NCBI RefSeq assembly: GCF_015207985.1
Contig: NZ_JADEVV010000046.1
Span: forward strand, 1-32,826
DNA from: Synechocystis salina LEGE 00031
Lineage (GTDB): Bacteria > Cyanobacteriota > Cyanobacteriia > Cyanobacteriales > Microcystaceae
Length of the DNA: 32,826 nt
Direction: 5' to 3'
The position numbers and the translations under genes are program-made. How positions within the stretch are numbered: position 1 is the first letter of the stretch; each line of letters opens with the position of its first letter. The notes below the pieces were generated by a model. The model had not been told where the DNA came from. It made no database searches and saw only the letters and a program-made list of their open reading frames with translations. This document shows, one piece after another, positions 1 through 8,232 of the stretch.

Positions 1-656
1 ATATTACCGGGGGCGGCGGCCCCATAATAGCCAGGATTGTTTAAATAGGGACTATAGCCGGCCATGGGCACCGGCTGGGCTGGGGGGACCATGGTTGACG
101 GGGGGGCACTGGGAACATTGGCAATATTTTGATTGGCGATCGCCTGGGGAGCAGAGGGAGCTGTAGATTGGGGGTCATGCACCACAGCCATTTCGCTCAG
201 ATCCTGTGGATTGAGGCCAGGCCCCGCATCGGCCACCGGGGGTAAACCAGGGGTAATGGGGGGCAAACCATCAAACTGAGCCACCACCATCGTTGGGCCC
301 GGGGCACGAGCAGTCAAACTATAAACCGTTAATAATCCATTGGCCGCCACCAACATCAACAGTCCCGCCAAACTCCAGGGGGTAAATAGACGGGTAAGAA
401 TTTCCTCAGTGGGATAGGTGCTCTCTACTTCTTCTTCTTCCTGGGGCACCGGGCGGTCAATAAAACTAAATTCAAAACTTTCTGTTGCTTCCAGGGGCGG
501 GGCTAGGGGCGCCAAGCTAGACTCTCCTGGGTCATAGTTCACCCTAGGCCTAGTTTCTTCCTCGGCCATTAACTCTGCTTGCATTAGCTCTGCTTGAATG
601 TAGTCAGACTCACTGGAGGCAAAGGACGATTTATCAACGGCGGAATAGTCAGTCAT
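1..656 (-). CDS. Proline-rich single-pass membrane protein, C-terminus cut by window edge
   Basis: An open frame runs from an ATG at 654-656 leftward with no stop to the window edge, giving 218 codons. The N-terminal ~115 residues are acidic and hydrophilic, with a run of four glutamates. One hydrophobic segment follows (about residues 105-130, around the motif SLAGLLMLVAANGLL). The remainder is rich in Pro, Ala and Gly and looks unstructured. This is the plan of a bitopic protein with a cytoplasmic N-terminus and a flexible extracytoplasmic tail. A HIP1 site lies in the coding sequence at 136-143. I do not recognise the family and assign no function. The gene is transcribed away from the signalling operon at 1363. 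Confidence 0.7.
   Translation of the reverse strand, partial: MTDYSAVDKSSFASSESDYIQAELMQAELMAEEETRPRVNYDPGESSLAPLAPPLEATESFEFSFIDRPVPQEEEEVESTYPTEEILTRLFTPWSLAGLLMLVAANGLLTVYSLTARAPGPTMVVAQFDGLPPITPGLPPVADAGPGLNPQDLSEMAVVHDPQSTAPSAPQAIANQNIANVPSAPPSTMVPPAQPVPMAGYSPYLNNPGYYGAAAPGN
136..143. repeat. HIP1 palindrome GCGATCGC (first of at least 24 copies)
   Basis: Highly iterated palindrome 1, the signature repeat of many cyanobacterial genomes. Other copies lie near 5626, 8402, 10901, 12880, 13210, 13884, 14062, 15400, 15835, 17494, 17783, 18892, 20235, 20542, 21890, 22692, 23610, 24588, 24738, 29425, 29751, 30313 and 31609. Most are inside GGCGATCGCC, and in plus-strand genes often read as Ala-Ile-Ala. 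Confidence 0.95.
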
Positions 657-1362
657 GGCGAGGCCACCAAGCAACGGCGGTTTATTCGGGTTAGGGCAAA
701 ATCAAACAGGCTGAGAACTATGGAGGTGTGAGTCTGAGCGATATTCTAGCCCAGGGATGTCTCGATCGCCATGGTTTCATTGACCCAATTGACCCAGGGA
801 AAAAATCCAGGTTCCATGGAGCCAGTTTCCTTGATAGTGATTAATCAGAAAATTCAAAAATCATTTCATGGCATTTTTTCAATTTATTTCACAAAATAAA
901 AATATTAAATCTAATCGATATACATTTTGTACAGTAATTGAAACGGCAATAAGATTAGAATTGCGATAGACTGCAAAAAAAGATTCCACCCCTGAAATTA
1001 TTGAGGGATTTCATTCCGAATAATTTTCAAATTAGTGACTCCGGCTTTGGTTGACTGGGTGCATCTTAGAAACATGGCAAGTATTTATGCTGACCACCGT
1101 TGCTTTTGATGCATGAAATACGCTTAAACCTTTGCATATCAGGCATTTGAGCTTATCAAAATGACCTGACTAGATTGAAAATTACCATCTATGAATCTCT
1201 ACTCAATGAATGCTTTCGATGGGGTTTGACATCTTAAATTGTTTACCACGTACAAAACTGAGATCCCCCCTGTTGTCTTGTTACCCCAACGAGCCAATTT
1301 TCCTAGTTTGAATTTGCAAATTTTAGGTCCAAGTTAGGTTCAAATTTCAAGAGGTAATAATA
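657..1362. other. Divergent AT-rich intergenic region (0.7 kb)
   Basis: This gap separates the divergent genes at 656 and 1363. No reading frame in it looks coding and no tRNA-like structure is seen. It is clearly more AT-rich than its flanks, especially 840-1000. It must hold the promoters of both neighbours, but I cannot place -35/-10 boxes with confidence. The last bases before 1363 contain GAGGT seven bases upstream of the ATG, a good ribosome binding site. Length and composition would allow a small RNA or an extended leader, for which there is no direct support. Confidence 0.5.
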
Positions 1363-3135
1363 ATGGATATGACAAATATCATCATTTTAGTGATTGAAGA
1401 TGATGAGAGCATCCGCGAGAATATTGCAGAAATGCTCACGGATGAAGGATGTACGGTGTTGGTGGCCGAGAACGGTATTTCTGGCTTAAAAATCGCCCAG
1501 GAGAATCATCCCAACTTAATTTTGTGCGATATTATGATGCCCCAATTAGATGGCTATGGGGTGTTAACAGCATTGCGAGAAAAGCCAGACACCGAAATAA
1601 TTCCCTTTATTTTTCTCACGGCCCGAGCCGATCGAACTGACCAACGCACCGGGATGAAATTGGGGTCAGATGACTATGTCACCAAACCCTTTAGTCGAGC
1701 GGATCTCCTCGAAGCTATTTCAACTCGTTTAGCCAAGGTTAATTCTCAAGATCAGTACATTGATAGCAAGGTGGCCTGGGAACGGAAAAAATTAGAGGAG
1801 ATCTATCACTATGACCCGGACTCTGGCCTGCCAAATCGCTTTTTGTTACGGCAAAAATTCAATGAAACGGTAGCTAGTCGTCACTCATTAGAGGAATTAG
1901 TGGGAATTCTCTCACTCCAGATTTTACAACTGCGCCAGGTGGAAATAGTGCTTAACCCGCAGGAGCGGCAGGAATTGATTCTGGAGTTAACCCGTCGCCT
2001 CAGGAGCCAGTTAGGGGAAGAGGATGCTCTTTTCTTAATGGATCATGACCGTTATCTGATTATTGCAACTATTCCTAAGACTAGGGCGGAAATTCAAAGC
2101 TTTGTTGAGTTAATCCATGGGGTAATGGTTAAACCGATTCAGATCGGCACTTTTCGCACTCGTCTCTCGATGCTGATGGGCATTAGTTGCTTCCCGGAAG
2201 ATGATACTTGCTTAGAAGGCCTGGTGGAAAAAGCTGATTTTGCTGCCAGTCGAGTATCCCAGGAAATAGCTTACGAATTTTACTCATCTCATCAGCGGGA
2301 ACAAAACCTAGAGCAATTAGTGCTGGAAGATGAGTTAATCCAGGCCCTGGAAGAATCTTGGTTTCGGGTATTTTATCAACCGAAAATTGATGGCAACACC
2401 GGAGCAATTGTCGGGGCCGAAGCCTTAGTCCGTTGTCAACATCCCCAAAAAGGTCTTTTACCACCAGCAAAATTCATTCCCATTGCCGAAGCCACCGGAC
2501 TAATTGTTCCCATTGGCTTACAGGTCTTAGAACAGGTTTGCCAGGATCAAAAACAGTGGAACAATCTGGGTTTATCACCCCTAAAAATTGCGGTGAATCT
2601 ATCTCCTCTGCAATTTCGCCAGGCCAATCTAGACCAAACCATTGCCAACTTGCTTTCCACCCATGGACTTATGCTACTGCCAAACTTCCTGGAATTAGAA
2701 ATTACAGAATCCTGCTTAATTGCCAATGTCCCCCGGGCCTGTGAAATCTTAACTTCCTTAGCAAATCTGGGGATCACCCTGGCGATCGATGATTTTGGCA
2801 CAGGTTATTCTTCTCTAGAATACTTGCAAGTGCTTCCGGTAAATGTGGTCAAAATTGATCAGTGCTTTGTCCGGGGTCTGGATACCAATCCCAAGAATGC
2901 CAGCATTGTTAAGTCGGTAATTCAATTGTGTCATGAACTAAATTTGCAAGTGGTCGCAGAAGGAGTCGAAACAGTTACTGAGGCTCGATTTTTACAAAAT
3001 CTAGGCTGTGACCAACTCCAAGGTTATTTGTTTAGTCGACCTGTGCCAGAGTCAGAGTTTTATCAATTCTGTCTAGACTGGACAGCTTCAGAAGTACCGG
3101 AGCTATCCAACCTGTTACCAGACTTTATAGTTTAG
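1363..3135 (+). CDS. Response regulator with REC, degenerate GGDEF and EAL domains (c-di-GMP phosphodiesterase)
   Basis: 590 residues. The receiver domain (about 5-125) has the acidic pair at D13/D14, the phosphoacceptor Asp56 in LILCDIMMP, and the conserved Lys in VTKPF. A GGDEF-like domain (about 150-310) keeps the fold, but the active-site motif is replaced by DHDRY at 227-231, so it should not make c-di-GMP. The EAL domain (about 330-575) keeps EAL at 353-355, the NLS and E-x-TE segments, DDFGTGYSS from 476, KID, VAEGVE and the QGYLFSRP end, so it is predicted to be an active c-di-GMP phosphodiesterase. The start is supported by GAGGT seven bases upstream. The histidine kinase gene follows after 8 bp, so the two are almost certainly co-transcribed, and the kinase is the likely phosphodonor (inference). 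Confidence 0.92.
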   Translation: MDMTNIIILVIEDDESIRENIAEMLTDEGCTVLVAENGISGLKIAQENHPNLILCDIMMPQLDGYGVLTALREKPDTEIIPFIFLTARADRTDQRTGMKLGSDDYVTKPFSRADLLEAISTRLAKVNSQDQYIDSKVAWERKKLEEIYHYDPDSGLPNRFLLRQKFNETVASRHSLEELVGILSLQILQLRQVEIVLNPQERQELILELTRRLRSQLGEEDALFLMDHDRYLIIATIPKTRAEIQSFVELIHGVMVKPIQIGTFRTRLSMLMGISCFPEDDTCLEGLVEKADFAASRVSQEIAYEFYSSHQREQNLEQLVLEDELIQALEESWFRVFYQPKIDGNTGAIVGAEALVRCQHPQKGLLPPAKFIPIAEATGLIVPIGLQVLEQVCQDQKQWNNLGLSPLKIAVNLSPLQFRQANLDQTIANLLSTHGLMLLPNFLELEITESCLIANVPRACEILTSLANLGITLAIDDFGTGYSSLEYLQVLPVNVVKIDQCFVRGLDTNPKNASIVKSVIQLCHELNLQVVAEGVETVTEARFLQNLGCDQLQGYLFSRPVPESEFYQFCLDWTASEVPELSNLLPDFIV

Positions 3136-3143
3136 GACGACCA

Positions 3144-5483
3144 ATGCACGAACAAACCGACGCCTACGAAGAGAAACGCCTGGAAATCCTCAAAAGTTGT
3201 CGCCTCTTAGATTCGATTCCCGACTATGCCTTTGACCGAATTGTCTTAACCCTGAAGGAAGTTTGTCAGGTGCCGATCGCCCTGTTTGGACTAATGGATC
3301 AGCATCGGGAATGGTTTAAAGCCAAAATTGGCTGTGACTTAACGGAAGCTCCCCGAGAAACCTCCTATTGTAATGTCGCCCTGAAACGGCAGCAGATACT
3401 GATTATTCCCGACACACTCCAAGACCCAGTATTTAAGGATCAACCGAGGTATCTCAAAGAGCAATTGGTGCGGTTTTATGCCGGAGTGCCTCTAATTACC
3501 CCGGATGGCTACGGCTTGGGGGTGTTGTGTATTATTGATTTTATACCGCGAGAATTAACACCAGGCCAATTGCTAACGATGACGGAATTAGCGCGGCAAG
3601 TGGTAATTGAAATTCAAAAACGGCGAGTGATCGAGAGTATTAGTCGACAGACCCAGGAGCGCATCAGTCATCAACGCAAGGATCGATTCTTTTTGAAATT
3701 AGGCATAGGGTTTGGCCTGGTAATTGTCCTGAGATTTATCTCGGTATTACCTTCTCTCTGGACCAACTCCCGTTTCCAAACCCTGTCCCAATGGGTAATT
3801 CATACTCAGGAGGTGCTGACAAAAATTAACGAGTTAAAATTATCGCTTCAGGGAGCCCAGTTGGCCGTGCGAAACTATACTATCCTCAATAATCGTGCCA
3901 CCAACCTTAGTTACTATAGTGCTCACCTCAAAAATATCTATCGGCATCTAGATCAACTTGATGCCCTGACGCAGGATAACCCCAACCAAAGACCGGATGT
4001 AAAACAGTTAAGACTATTGTTGATTCATGATAATGAAATTCTCAATCAATTAATTCATGGCATTGATCGCCAAGATTTTAATACCGTCCAAAAAATCTAT
4101 TCTAGTCAAGAAGCACTTTCTGTTGTGTCTGATTTGTTGCAAACCTTAGAAAGAATTGAAGGCAGAGAATTAGTTTTGCTGGATCAACGGCAACAGGCTT
4201 TTAGAACTTCTGAGAAGTTAAACCCAGTCATAATTTGGACTAATTTTAGTATTACACTATTAATTTTAATTGTAATTTTGGTTTGGATTTATCATGAAAT
4301 TCGACTGCGTTACCATGGGGAATCTCAAGCCAATCGACAGGAAGAATTTTTAGAAGTAACCCTGGCTAGTATTGGAGACGCCGTCATGATGACTGACGCC
4401 AATGAAACGATTACACTAATGAATCCCGTGGCAGAGGTTTTAACCGACTGGCCTCATCAAGAAGCAGTAGGACAAAAATTTTCGACGGTTCTGAATCTGA
4501 TTAACACTGAGACTCAAGCCTTTTATCCCTCGCCTGTTGTTGCGGCGATTAGTTCTCAGGTAAATCAATTTTTGCATGATGGGGTATCCCTCGTCCGACG
4601 CAATGGGGAAACCATTGATGTTGATGATAGTTGCGCTCCGATTATTGGTGCAAACGGTTTAGTTGCTGGGTGTGTCATGGTATTTCGAGATATTTCCGAG
4701 CAACGCCGTCAGGAGGAGCAGATGACCCAAACACTCCAACGAGAACAAGAAATTAATAGCTTAAAAAATAGCTTTATTTCGATGGTGTCCCATGAGTTTA
4801 GAACTCCCTTAACAAGTATCTTTTCTTCAACTGAACTATTAGCATCATTTGATGGACAGGCTCACCCAGAACGACAGGATAAACATTTGCAGAGAATCTA
4901 CACCTCTATCCGTCGTTTAGAGCAAATGCTGGACGATGTTTTATTGATTGGCCGGGTTGAGTCGGGTAAGTTGCAGTTTCAGCCAGAACTAATGAATTTG
5001 GAATTGGTAATAGAAGATATTGTTGAGGCAATTCAATCGGGGATTGGCCGTCATCACCAAATTAAAGCTAACTTCGACAATGTGGTAGAGCCAGTCTTCA
5101 TGGACGCTAAATTAATTAAGTTTATCTTTACCAATTTACTATCCAATGCCGTCAAGTATTCGTTACCTATGCATCCTGTTGAATTGAGTGTTGGGATTGT
5201 CAATACTGGGATAGAGATTCAAGTAATTGATCACGGGATTGGTATTCCTGCCGAAGATTTACCGAAACTGTTTCGAACATTTCAACGGGCTAGTAATGTG
5301 GGCAATATTCACGGCACAGGCCTGGGGTTGAGTATTGTCAAAACCTGTGTGGACTTACATGGGGGATCAATTGAGGTGGAAAGTGTCTTAGACCAGGGGA
5401 CTCGGTTCAAGGTGTGGCTCCCAAATCATTCCACTACTCTGCCCAAGGTAGGCTCCCCAGAATTGATCAATACAGCCAATTAA
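3144..5483 (+). CDS. Membrane hybrid-sensor histidine kinase: GAF, CHASE3-like, PAS, HisKA, HATPase
   Basis: 779 residues. An N-terminal GAF domain (about 25-170) precedes a first membrane segment (about 183-203). A helical extracytoplasmic region of about 155 residues, CHASE3-like in length and helix content, leads to a second membrane segment (about 362-384). A PAS domain (about 400-525) and a short coiled linker follow. The HisKA domain has the phosphoacceptor His550 in SHEFRTPL. The ATPase domain shows the N box (NLLSNAVKYS), G1 box (DHGIGIP) and G2 box (GTGLGLS). No receiver domain is attached, which fits pairing with the REC-GGDEF-EAL protein encoded 8 bp upstream. The GAF domain keeps no obvious bilin-binding cysteine context that I can assert, so the ligand is unknown. 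Kinase activity looks intact. Confidence 0.9.
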   Translation: MHEQTDAYEEKRLEILKSCRLLDSIPDYAFDRIVLTLKEVCQVPIALFGLMDQHREWFKAKIGCDLTEAPRETSYCNVALKRQQILIIPDTLQDPVFKDQPRYLKEQLVRFYAGVPLITPDGYGLGVLCIIDFIPRELTPGQLLTMTELARQVVIEIQKRRVIESISRQTQERISHQRKDRFFLKLGIGFGLVIVLRFISVLPSLWTNSRFQTLSQWVIHTQEVLTKINELKLSLQGAQLAVRNYTILNNRATNLSYYSAHLKNIYRHLDQLDALTQDNPNQRPDVKQLRLLLIHDNEILNQLIHGIDRQDFNTVQKIYSSQEALSVVSDLLQTLERIEGRELVLLDQRQQAFRTSEKLNPVIIWTNFSITLLILIVILVWIYHEIRLRYHGESQANRQEEFLEVTLASIGDAVMMTDANETITLMNPVAEVLTDWPHQEAVGQKFSTVLNLINTETQAFYPSPVVAAISSQVNQFLHDGVSLVRRNGETIDVDDSCAPIIGANGLVAGCVMVFRDISEQRRQEEQMTQTLQREQEINSLKNSFISMVSHEFRTPLTSIFSSTELLASFDGQAHPERQDKHLQRIYTSIRRLEQMLDDVLLIGRVESGKLQFQPELMNLELVIEDIVEAIQSGIGRHHQIKANFDNVVEPVFMDAKLIKFIFTNLLSNAVKYSLPMHPVELSVGIVNTGIEIQVIDHGIGIPAEDLPKLFRTFQRASNVGNIHGTGLGLSIVKTCVDLHGGSIEVESVLDQGTRFKVWLPNHSTTLPKVGSPELINTAN

Positions 5484-5486
5484 ATA

Positions 5487-5503
5487 AAAGGTCTTGAACC
5501 TTT
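5487..5503 (+). terminator. Small hairpin after the kinase gene, possible weak terminator
   Basis: A perfect 6-bp stem AAAGGT/ACCTTT with a 5-base loop begins 3 bases after the kinase stop. The right arm can alternatively pair with a downstream AAAGG. There is no T-run, so termination is doubtful. It lies between convergent genes. Confidence 0.3.
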
Positions 5504-5510
5504 GAAGAAC

Positions 5511-5957
5511 CTAAAGGCCCCGGGCCAGCAGGGCTGCGGTGAAGGGAATCAAGGCCAGTCCGACCAATTCCCCCCGAATCAACCATTGCAACACAGATAC
5601 TTTGCCTTCCTCCAGTACGGGAGCCTGGCGATCGCGCAGGGTTTTAATCCACATTAAAAACGAGAAAGTGGGATAGAGGGAAAGTAACCCCACCAAGATA
5701 AATAGCCCCACCTTGGCAAAGAAAATATGATGACTCAGGTAATAATCAGTGCCCTTGCCAAAATACATCACCCGTAAAACCCCTGTAACCAGCACCGCTG
5801 TGGCGGACAAGCCATAGATACTATCGGCAATGACCAGTCGCCAAGACTCCTCCAGGGTAGGTTCTTTTTTCAAGGTCAGACCCTCTGTGACCAAAGCGCC
5901 GAAGGCGACCATGAAACTGAGGTAATGAATATACGCAACGGTGGCACTAATCCACAT
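5511..5957 (-). CDS. DUF2214 family integral membrane protein
   Basis: 148 residues with four predicted membrane segments (about 1-25, 48-66, 80-104 and 125-146). The N-terminal pattern with a His-Tyr in the first helix and the closing hydrophobic helix match the DUF2214 family (COG3556) as I know it. The function is unknown. It is the last gene of a minus-strand run that includes the Rieske protein 60 bp upstream, so it may be co-expressed with that electron carrier. The conserved His in helix 1 and HH near residues 76-77 could suggest cofactor binding, but that is speculation. Confidence 0.75.
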   Translation of the reverse strand: MWISATVAYIHYLSFMVAFGALVTEGLTLKKEPTLEESWRLVIADSIYGLSATAVLVTGVLRVMYFGKGTDYYLSHHIFFAKVGLFILVGLLSLYPTFSFLMWIKTLRDRQAPVLEEGKVSVLQWLIRGELVGLALIPFTAALLARGL

Positions 5958-6017
5958 ATGTCAATAAAACCAAAATAGTTTAGCTTTTGAAGATTGTTAG
6001 CCAAAAATCAAAAATTA

Positions 6018-6554
6018 TCAAACCCACCAGGGTTTTTCCCCTGTGCGAGGATCCAATGCAGTCCAGGGGGTAATCAAAATGTGATCATCTACCACAGCCA
6101 CTTGCACTATTTTCAGAGGTAAAGGAGCGGGCCCCCGGGCCACAGAGCCGTCGGGATGGTAGCGGGAACCATGGCAGGGACACTGAAATTCTTGGTCGTT
6201 GCCATTCCAGGGGAAAGTACAGCCTAGGTGGGTGCAGACATCCACAATGCCGATGCTGTCAATGCTACCGTCTTCTTTGACAATTAGATAGGTAGGGTCA
6301 CCGGCTAGACCAGCCACCAAAGCCCTGGTACCGGGAGCTTCCGCCAAAATTTGGGAAGCGGGAATGGCGTTGCCCAAAACATCCTTAGCAATAATGCCCC
6401 CTCCAGCCCCGGTTTTTTCGGCGGGGGGAACGAGGAATTTTCCCACGGTGTACAGTCCCGCACTGGCCGTAACGGCAATGGTGGTGCCGGTGAGAAAATT
6501 TAGTAATTGACGACGGGAAAAAGAGGGGGAGTCGATGGCGGAGGAGTTGATCAT
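6018..6554 (-). CDS. petC2: Rieske iron-sulfur protein of the cytochrome b6f complex, PetC2-type isoform
   Basis: 178 residues, the usual length for cyanobacterial Rieske subunits. The [2Fe-2S] ligands are visible: Cys107-x-His109 in CTHLGC (the disulfide Cys is 112) and Cys125-x-x-His128 in CPCHGS (second disulfide Cys is 127). A twin-arginine SRRQLLNFL at 13-21 precedes one membrane helix (about 21-42), as expected for a Tat-inserted, signal-anchored subunit with its head in the thylakoid lumen. A glycine-rich hinge (about 49-54) follows. Its position downstream of a D1-prime psbA, and the similarity to the alternative isoform I remember from Synechocystis, suggest PetC2 rather than the main PetC1. 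An alignment would settle the isoform. The family transfers electrons from plastoquinol to cytochrome f. Confidence 0.9.
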   Translation of the reverse strand: MINSSAIDSPSFSRRQLLNFLTGTTIAVTASAGLYTVGKFLVPPAEKTGAGGGIIAKDVLGNAIPASQILAEAPGTRALVAGLAGDPTYLIVKEDGSIDSIGIVDVCTHLGCTFPWNGNDQEFQCPCHGSRYHPDGSVARGPAPLPLKIVQVAVVDDHILITPWTALDPRTGEKPWWV

Positions 6555-6718
6555 AATTTAAATTAATCCAAACGAATGGTAAAAACTGGTGGGAAAATAC
6601 AGCGGATACCACCGGAATCATTCGCCTTGCAAGTGCCCATTGTTATATTCAGGACTTTATTAAGCCAACTAAAAGGGGTAACCACTGTATTGAGACGATT
6701 GGTTTTGCTTGAGCTTAC

Positions 6719-6913
6719 TTACTTGGTATTGATACCGAGTAATTTGTACAGTCCACAGAAACCAAAAGTGGCGGAAAATAGCATCAATCCCCCTCCAGCG
6801 GTAAGACCCAAACCTAAGCTGGTGCCGGAGTAGAAAAATAAGCCTAAATAGAGTAATGCGGAAGCAACAACTAAACGAATCAAACGATCAATAGAGCCCA
6901 TATTGGTGACCAT
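6719..6913 (-). CDS. Small DUF2892 membrane protein (YgaP-like transmembrane domain)
   Basis: 64 residues from the ATG at 6911-6913. I chose this start over a longer frame because AGGAG lies nine bases upstream and the family begins with the I-D-R-L-I-R motif seen here at about residues 8-13. Two helices (about 11-30 and 33-55) are separated by a Gly-rich turn, ending in FCGLYKLLGIN, the typical DUF2892 close. In other bacteria this domain is often fused to rhodanese, as in E. coli YgaP. Here the rhodanese is a separate gene 183 bp upstream. The molecular role is unknown; a link to sulfur transfer is by association. Confidence 0.82.
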   Translation of the reverse strand: MVTNMGSIDRLIRLVVASALLYLGLFFYSGTSLGLGLTAGGGLMLFSATFGFCGLYKLLGINTK

Positions 6914-6921
6914 GGCATAAA

Positions 6922-6927
6922 TCTCCT
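6922..6927 (-). promoter_or_regulatory. Ribosome binding site that sets the DUF2892 start
   Basis: AGGAGA on the minus strand, nine bases upstream of the ATG at 6913. It supports the short form of the protein over an upstream in-frame ATG at 6988. Confidence 0.65.
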
Positions 6928-7024
6928 GTGGAAAAATTGATGATAATAGAGAAATTTGTGTCAGCTTTTTTGCTGTTTTAAGGGACATGAGTAAAATTCA
7001 AAATCGAATCCCTTTACTTTTCTT

Positions 7025-7030
7025 ATTATA
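7025..7030 (-). promoter_or_regulatory. Possible -10 element upstream of the DUF2892 and Rieske genes
   Basis: A perfect TATAAT on the minus strand, within an AT-rich gap and about 112 bases upstream of the DUF2892 start. No good -35 box is seen at the usual distance. If real, it would allow DUF2892-petC2-DUF2214 to be expressed separately from the genes upstream. Confidence 0.3.
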
Positions 7031-7096
7031 ACAATAAATTTTTGTTAAGAGTGTCGTTTTAGCTATGCAAAAAGGCATATTTTTGAGTTTGATTGG

Positions 7097-7591
7097 TCAA
7101 GTTTTTACGGTCATTTCCCCCGCCGCTTGCCAGCCCATAAAACTAGGGGGAAAACCGACAACATTTTCGTAGCCGAAAAGTTTTAAAGTCATTACCGCCA
7201 TAGCTGAACGATAGCCAGTGGAGCAATAGACAATAACTTTATTATCCGGAGAAAGTTGGGTAAGATTATGGGTTAAAGTTCGTAGGGGAATATTAATGGC
7301 TCCTGGAATATGACCAGCTTGGTATTCTTTAACTTCCCTTACATCCACTAAAATAGTCTGGGCATCACCTAACTGTTTTTTTAGGGCTGCCGGTGTCCGA
7401 ATCGTGTAATAGTTTGCCGGCAGAGAATTTAAAAACTGCTCGATCGCCAAGTCTACCGTTTCGGTCTGGGGACTGAGTTCAGAATTGAAGGAGGGGGGTA
7501 AACTTGCGGCCAGGGTAGGTTGGAAATTAAAACCCATTAAGCAGAAAGTTAAAAAGAAAACAGTAAGGCAACGAACAATAATTAATTGCAT
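7097..7591 (-). CDS. Exported rhodanese-domain protein
   Basis: 164 residues. The N-terminus is a signal peptide: a basic start, a hydrophobic core at about 8-23, and a likely cleavage near LAAS at 27-30. The protein therefore acts in the periplasm or lumen, or is anchored there. A single rhodanese domain (about 64-160) contains the substrate-loop VDVREVKEY and the active-site loop with Cys123 in YCSTGYRS, so sulfurtransferase chemistry is plausible. The physiological substrate is unknown. It follows the methyltransferase gene by 24 bp and precedes the DUF2892 gene, a partner domain often fused to rhodaneses. It could alternatively serve as a redox or persulfide relay rather than a thiosulfate:cyanide sulfurtransferase. 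Confidence 0.88.
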   Translation of the reverse strand: MQLIIVRCLTVFFLTFCLMGFNFQPTLAASLPPSFNSELSPQTETVDLAIEQFLNSLPANYYTIRTPAALKKQLGDAQTILVDVREVKEYQAGHIPGAINIPLRTLTHNLTQLSPDNKVIVYCSTGYRSAMAVMTLKLFGYENVVGFPPSFMGWQAAGEMTVKT

Positions 7592-7615
7592 AGAAATGGT
7601 CTGGTTAAATCAGGA

Positions 7616-8200
7616 TTACTTTTTTGCCAATACTTGGATTAGAGCTGCTTTACCTTGATGGTAAATACCTTCGTTCAAATGCCGCTCTAAAGTGTGGCTG
7701 GTTAAGTATGCAAAACTGGACAATTCTTCCCGTAAATTCATCAAGTTTGGGAGTAGATCTAAGTCCTTGGGACCACCGGTTGTATATTGCAATTGCTCCG
7801 GGGCAAATCCTTCTAAAATAAACACTCCGCCGGATTTTAAGCCTTGGTAAATCCGTGGATAAAGTTGTTTTCGTAAACTGGAAGGTAAATGACAGAAAAT
7901 AGAAACGATACCTTGCCAGGCATCGACAACAATTTCAAAATCTGCCAAATTACTCTGGATGGTGGTAATTTTTACACCTTTTTCCTGGGCTAACTTTTGC
8001 GCCTTAGCTAAACCAACGGAGGATTGATCTACCGCTGTTACTTGGTAACCCAAACTTGCTAAAAAACAAGCATTGCGCCCTTCCCCTTCCGCTAAACAAA
8101 GAACTTTGCCCTGGGGAATTTGCCCCGCCACACTGACTAAAAACTCATTGGGTTCTGTACCGTAAACGTATTCTGACTGGTTAAATCTTTCATCCCACAT
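7616..8200 (-). CDS. Class I SAM-dependent methyltransferase (TehB-like)
   Basis: 194 residues. The Rossmann SAM-binding motif I is LCLAEGEGRN (about residues 34-43), followed by the acidic end of strand 2 (VTAVDQS) and a motif-IV-like segment near IVSIFCHLP. The N-terminal W-D-x-R-F-x-x-x-x-Y-x-Y-G-x-x-P-N pattern is typical of small TehB/thiopurine-type methyltransferases that detoxify chalcogen or thiol compounds. The exact substrate cannot be read from sequence. It lies 32 bp downstream of the ICMT-like gene and 24 bp upstream of the rhodanese gene, so the three are probably one transcript. Confidence 0.82.
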   Translation of the reverse strand: MWDERFNQSEYVYGTEPNEFLVSVAGQIPQGKVLCLAEGEGRNACFLASLGYQVTAVDQSSVGLAKAQKLAQEKGVKITTIQSNLADFEIVVDAWQGIVSIFCHLPSSLRKQLYPRIYQGLKSGGVFILEGFAPEQLQYTTGGPKDLDLLPNLMNLREELSSFAYLTSHTLERHLNEGIYHQGKAALIQVLAKK

Positions 8201-8232
8201 AATTTTTCCTCGTCATTTTTCTTGATATTCCC

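Noticed and set aside
657-5483. Absence of HIP1 from the signalling operon as a sign of horizontal transfer
   Set aside because: The core genes between 24746 and 29424 are equally free of HIP1, so a gap of 4-5 kb is not informative by itself.
7000-7060. Short inverted repeat and T-loop-like sequence resembling part of a tRNA
   Set aside because: No acceptor stem or anticodon arm can be built around it.
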